Shown here: piece by piece, positions 60,722 through 64,000 of the stretch
Layout: each line of letters opens with the position of its first letter
Position numbering within the stretch: position 1 is the first letter of the stretch
Assembly (NCBI RefSeq): GCF_046159715.1
Contig: NZ_JBJXCT010000001.1
Location: 1-64,000 of the forward strand
From: Pampinifervens sp037481935
GTDB taxonomy: Bacteria > Aquificota > Aquificia > Aquificales > Aquificaceae
Direction: 5' to 3'
DNA length: 64,000 nt
Position numbers and translations under genes: made by a program
Notes under the pieces: generated by a model
Databases searched by the model: none
Told to the model about the DNA's origin: nothing
Seen by the model: only the letters and a program-made list of their open reading frames with translations

Positions 60722-62229
60722 TGGAAAAGAGCCTTAACCTCAGGGAGCTTACCATAGTCAATGAGGTTGCCAAAATATTGAGCAGGGGCCTTGAGTTTAC
60801 AAAGAGCCTTGAGGAAGTGCTCAAGGTCCTCTACTCCTTCTGGGATGTGCGTCATAGTTATGTGGCTCTTTACAGGCAGGACATGAAAGCCCTCAAGATA
60901 GTCAAAGCCTTTGGGCTCACGGAGGAGGAAGCAGAAAGGGGTATTTTCAGGAAAGGTGAGGGCATTGTGGGAAAGGTTTACAAGGACGGCGTGCCTGTGT
61001 TCCTTTCCGATACAAAGATAAACGCCTATCTTAACAAGACGGGTCTGAGAGAAAGGCTTGAGCCTGGTGAGGGCTTTGTGGCAGTTCCCATAAGGGTAGG
61101 CGGTGAGATAATAGGCGTTCTTGCAGCTTTCAAAAACTTTGAGGAGGAGAGCGTAGAAAGGGGAGTGGAACTGCTTATGATAATGGGCACCATGATTGGC
61201 ATGCTCTACAAGCTTGATGAGAGAATAAGTCAGGAGAGAGAGGAGTGGGAAGAAGAAAAGAGGCTTCTCACAAAGGCTCTCAGCGAGAGATACAGCGTAG
61301 AAGGCATAGTGGGCAAAAGCCCCATAATAAGAAACCTGCTTGACCTTGTGGAGAGAGTTGCCCGCACCGATGTGAACGTGCTTATAACAGGAGAGAGCGG
61401 GACGGGCAAAAGCCTTGTGGCAAAGGCAATACACTTTATGAGCAAACGGAAGGAAAAGCCCTTCATCACCATTAACTGCAGCGCCATACCGGAAACCCTG
61501 CTTGAGGCAGAGCTCTTTGGATATGAGAAGGGCTCCTTTACAGGAGCCTACACATCAAAGAAGGGAAAGTTTGAGCTTGCAAGCGGTGGGACTGTGTTTC
61601 TTGACGAGATAGGAGACATGCCCCTTGCCCTTCAGCCCAAGATACTGAGAGTAATTCAGGATAAGGAGATAGAAAGGCTTGGCAGTGAAAAGACCATAAA
61701 GGTGGATGTGCGCATCATATCTGCTACCAACAAAAACCTTCCTGAGCTGGTCTCTCAGGGACACTTTAGAGAAGACCTTTACTACAGGCTAAATGTTCTT
61801 CCCGTGCACATACCACCCCTGAGGGAGAGAAAGGAGGACATACCCATACTGGTGGACCACTTTCTGGAAATATTCAACCAGAGGTATGGTAAAAAAGTCC
61901 GCCTTGACCCCAGAGTTATTGAGGTTTTCATGGAGTATCCATGGTATGGAAATGTGAGGGAACTGGAAAATGCCATTGAGCGTCTTGTTATACTCAGGGA
62001 TGGACTCATAAGGGATGTGGACCTTCCACCCTACTTCTTTGCAAGGCTCTACGATAATGGTCCGAGAAACATGCCCCAGGTCATACAGAGCACGGAAAGG
62101 GAAGAGATAATAAAGGCTCTTGAAAAGGCTGGATATGTGAAATCAAGAGCTGCCAGGCTACTGGGCTACACACTGCGTCAACTTGACTACAGGATAAGAA
62201 AGTATCAGATTGAGATAAAGAGGTATTAG
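60721..62229 (+). CDS. Sigma54-dependent activator of the NifA type
   Basis: About 502 residues. An N-terminal GAF domain (SLEEVLKVLYSFWDVRHSY, GIVGKVYKDGVPVFLSD) is followed by a linker coil, the AAA+ domain (TGESGTGKSLVA, GYEKGSFTGAYTSKKG as a GSFTGA form of the sigma54-contacting loop, TVFLDEIGDMPL, ATNKNLPEL, LNVLPVHIPPLRERKEDIP) and a Fis-type HTH (KSRAARLLGYTLRQLDYRI). The architecture is that of NifA. Nitrogenase genes are not in the window, so the target is unknown. Confidence 0.88.
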   Translation: MEKSLNLRELTIVNEVAKILSRGLEFTKSLEEVLKVLYSFWDVRHSYVALYRQDMKALKIVKAFGLTEEEAERGIFRKGEGIVGKVYKDGVPVFLSDTKINAYLNKTGLRERLEPGEGFVAVPIRVGGEIIGVLAAFKNFEEESVERGVELLMIMGTMIGMLYKLDERISQEREEWEEEKRLLTKALSERYSVEGIVGKSPIIRNLLDLVERVARTDVNVLITGESGTGKSLVAKAIHFMSKRKEKPFITINCSAIPETLLEAELFGYEKGSFTGAYTSKKGKFELASGGTVFLDEIGDMPLALQPKILRVIQDKEIERLGSEKTIKVDVRIISATNKNLPELVSQGHFREDLYYRLNVLPVHIPPLRERKEDIPILVDHFLEIFNQRYGKKVRLDPRVIEVFMEYPWYGNVRELENAIERLVILRDGLIRDVDLPPYFFARLYDNGPRNMPQVIQSTEREEIIKALEKAGYVKSRAARLLGYTLRQLDYRIRKYQIEIKRY

Positions 62230-62231
62230 AG

Positions 62232-62930
62232 GTGAAGGTGAAAATAAGGAGATATCCTCAAGGTGCTGAGGAGTTTGAGATAGACCCCTCTCAGGACATG
62301 ACCCTTCTTGAGCTTCTTTTCACGATAAAGGAAAGTGAGGATCCGAGCCTTACCTTCAGGAGCATGTGCAGAGCAGGCATATGTGGAACATGTGCGGTAA
62401 AGCTCAACGGAAAACCAGCCCTCGCCTGTTCCACCTGGATATCGGGAAAGGAAGAGGAGCTCCTCATTGAGCCCCTTGACTACTTTCCTGTAATAAGAGA
62501 CCTGGTGGTGGACCACGAAGGAATGCACTCAAAGCTCAGGAGTTTTAAGACATGGCTGTATCCGCAACAGGAGAACATGATACTGCAGGAGGGAACCAAC
62601 CTCAAAACCTCAAAGAGCTGGGAGTGTATACTCTGCGGTATCTGCGATAGCGTATGTCCGGTGCTTACCAGCACGGAGCTCTTTGGCGGTCCTTCCGCCC
62701 TTACAAGAGTTTACAAGCACCTTCATGACCCGAGGAATGTGAACAGGCAAGCAACGAACATAGGCATATACAACCTGAGACCTGACCTATGCACTCACTG
62801 CATGAACTGCTCTTACGCCTGTCCCAAAAGGCTCATGCCGGAGGGGCTGATAAGGGAAGAGGAAAATCTGCTTGTGGAGCTCGGGCTTCTTCAGAGGCAG
62901 ACGGGCGGCTTTGACTTTCTGAGTTTTTAG
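62232..62930 (+). CDS. Fumarate reductase/succinate dehydrogenase-type iron-sulfur subunit
   Basis: A 232-residue subunit with three clusters. The [2Fe-2S] cysteines are C46, C51, C54 and C66 (MCRAGICGTCAVKL). The [4Fe-4S] motif is CILCGICDSVCP (C132, C135, C138, C142). The last motif is CTHCMNCSYACP (C187, C190, C193, C197), where classical subunits have only three cysteines and a [3Fe-4S] cluster. It belongs to reductive TCA metabolism. It starts with GTG two bases after the regulator. Subunit A is not adjacent. Confidence 0.88.
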   Translation: MKVKIRRYPQGAEEFEIDPSQDMTLLELLFTIKESEDPSLTFRSMCRAGICGTCAVKLNGKPALACSTWISGKEEELLIEPLDYFPVIRDLVVDHEGMHSKLRSFKTWLYPQQENMILQEGTNLKTSKSWECILCGICDSVCPVLTSTELFGGPSALTRVYKHLHDPRNVNRQATNIGIYNLRPDLCTHCMNCSYACPKRLMPEGLIREEENLLVELGLLQRQTGGFDFLSF

Positions 62931-62941
62931 AGGAGGCAATC

Positions 62942-63946
62942 ATGAAAACCTTTTTAAATTTACGGCTTTCTGAGCTTGGTGTTGGCACATACCTTGGAGA
63001 GCTTGACCAGAAAACTTCTCAGGGATACAGGGAGGTGATAAAGAGAGCCCTGCAGGCTGGCATAAACGTGGTGGATACCGCCATAGTCTACAGGTATATG
63101 AAGAGCGAGAGGGATATAGGTGAGGTTCTAAAAGAGGTTCCCAGAGAGCAGGTCATCCTCTCCACAAAGGGTGGATACATTCCCTACGATGCGGACTCGG
63201 GCGTAGACCCAAGGGATTACTTTTACGAAAACTTTGTAAACTCAGGCATCGTAAAGCTGGAGGAGATGACGCCCCAGGGGCACTATCTTTCTGCTGGCTT
63301 TATTGAATGGTGCCTTGACAAAAGCCTGCAGAACATGGGAACTCAATATGTGGATATATACTTCCTTCACAACCCGGAAGAGCAGCTGAACTTCTTTGAA
63401 AAAAGCCTGTTCAACAAGAAGATAAAAGAGTGCTTTGAATACCTTGAGTCTGAGGTGAGGAGAGGAAGGGTGAAATATTACGGCCTTGCCACCTGGGGAG
63501 GCTTCAGAGTATCTTCTTCAAGCAGGCAGTATCTGAACCTTGCAGAACTCCTGAGCCTTGCTCAGGAAATAGGGGGAGAGGACCATCACTTCCGGTTCAT
63601 TCAGCTTCCCTACAACCTTGGCATGCCCGAAGCCTATACGCTAAAAAATCAGGAAGTTGCGGGTGAGAGGCTTTCAACTCTTGAAGCCTGTGAGAGGCTG
63701 GGCATATACACCTACACCAGCGCCAGCATATATCAGGGAAGGGTTGTAGGAAGAGTGCCACAGGAGCTGAAAGAAAAGCTAAGAGTAGACAGAGATGTGC
63801 ATGCAAGCCTGCAGTTTGTGTTGAGCACACCGGGTGTGGGAACAGCACTTGTGGGAATGAGCAGGCTAGAACATCTGGAGGAAAACCTTCAGATTCTTCG
63901 CATACCAAGACTTGGTCCCACAGAGTTTTCAGGTTTATTTAAATAG
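62942..63946 (+). CDS. Aldo/keto reductase family protein
   Basis: A 334-residue TIM-barrel oxidoreductase with the AKR tetrad: D in NVVDTAIVYR, Y in the same segment, K in VILSTKGGY and H in IYFLHNPEE. The NAD(P) end has FVLSTPGVGTALVGMSR. Its cysteine in NSGIVK-type insert is not catalytic. The substrate is unknown. It follows the iron-sulfur subunit by 11 bases. Confidence 0.88.
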   Translation: MKTFLNLRLSELGVGTYLGELDQKTSQGYREVIKRALQAGINVVDTAIVYRYMKSERDIGEVLKEVPREQVILSTKGGYIPYDADSGVDPRDYFYENFVNSGIVKLEEMTPQGHYLSAGFIEWCLDKSLQNMGTQYVDIYFLHNPEEQLNFFEKSLFNKKIKECFEYLESEVRRGRVKYYGLATWGGFRVSSSSRQYLNLAELLSLAQEIGGEDHHFRFIQLPYNLGMPEAYTLKNQEVAGERLSTLEACERLGIYTYTSASIYQGRVVGRVPQELKEKLRVDRDVHASLQFVLSTPGVGTALVGMSRLEHLEENLQILRIPRLGPTEFSGLFK

Positions 63947-63953
63947 CTTCAGA

Positions 63954-64000
63954 CTATCCCAGATTTAGGCTCATCCATTCCAGAGGTTTACCACATAAGC
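63954..64000 (-). CDS. Possible 3' end of a convergent gene
   Basis: Minus-strand reading gives LCGKPLEWMSLNLG followed by TAG at 63956-63954, open to the window edge. It lies eight bases beyond the aldo/keto reductase stop, as expected for a convergent gene. Fifteen codons are too few to name it. Confidence 0.3.
   Translation of the reverse strand, partial: LCGKPLEWMSLNLG

Noticed and set aside
1..64000. CRISPR array
   Set aside because: I saw no regularly spaced 25-37 base direct repeats anywhere and no cas genes, apart from the RecB/Cas4-like core in the helicase fusion, which is a general nuclease fold.

Overview
The window is gene-dense, roughly half G+C chromosomal DNA from a thermophilic bacterium of the Aquificales, probably a Hydrogenobacter/Thermocrinis-like member of the Aquificaceae. 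Pointers are a citryl-CoA synthetase-type large subunit (reductive TCA cycle), a free-standing Trbp111-like tRNA-binding protein, a tRNA nucleotidyltransferase fused to DHH and CBS domains, an atpG gene standing apart from other ATP synthase genes, a tmRNA tag ending ELALAA, and long operons of functionally unrelated genes joined by overlapping stop/start codons. The lineage is inferred from gene content; no database was consulted.

Layout. 1-4053 is a defence patch: the start of an hsdS gene on the minus strand (cut by the window edge), an XRE-ImmA/IrrE + DUF4411 toxin-antitoxin-like pair on the plus strand lying between hsdS and hsdM, hsdM, and a decaying MNT/HepT pair coupled to atpG. 4053-10040 continues the same minus-strand operon upward (atpG, trpB, DUF29, purB, YkgJ-type protein, deoC, trxB). 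10073-17284 runs mostly on the plus strand (recR, ribbon-helix-helix protein, hisC, DUF3501, corA, ROK kinase, FliK-like, FlhB-like); only chaN is on the minus strand. 17276-22612 is mostly minus strand (hslU and neighbours, histidine phosphatase, CsgG-like, mtaB), with tsaE on plus. 22692-29785 is a plus-strand run: hemerythrin, two heme-copper-oxidase-like membrane proteins, murG, galU and the heme A/O synthesis genes ctaA and ctaB. 29757-33426 is a methionine-salvage operon (mtnB, mtnD, mtnC) with an MjaI-like restriction-modification pair set seamlessly inside it. 33445-36103 carries fliJ-like and motE-like flagellar genes, a radical SAM protein, FUN14 and DUF309 proteins; dnaE follows on minus. 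41405-46748 holds the most unusual locus: a PD-(D/E)xK nuclease-SF2 helicase fusion overlapping a second large gene whose C-terminal half looks PIWI-like, followed by a Trbp111-like gene and the tmRNA gene. The rest carries a K+ channel with a DUF6394 protein, the large tRNA nucleotidyltransferase, tRNA-Ala(GGC), ccsA, PBP1A, an exonuclease, dnaJ, a ZnuA/ZnuC pair without permease, secreted proteins, a NifA-type regulator, an FrdB/SdhB-like subunit and an aldo/keto reductase.

Together the metabolic genes fit a chemolithoautotroph with the reductive TCA cycle, aerobic respiration with heme A/O, flagellar motility and complete amino-acid and purine synthesis. Many genes carry a TATAAT hexamer only 6-9 bases before the start codon, which suggests frequent leaderless transcripts.
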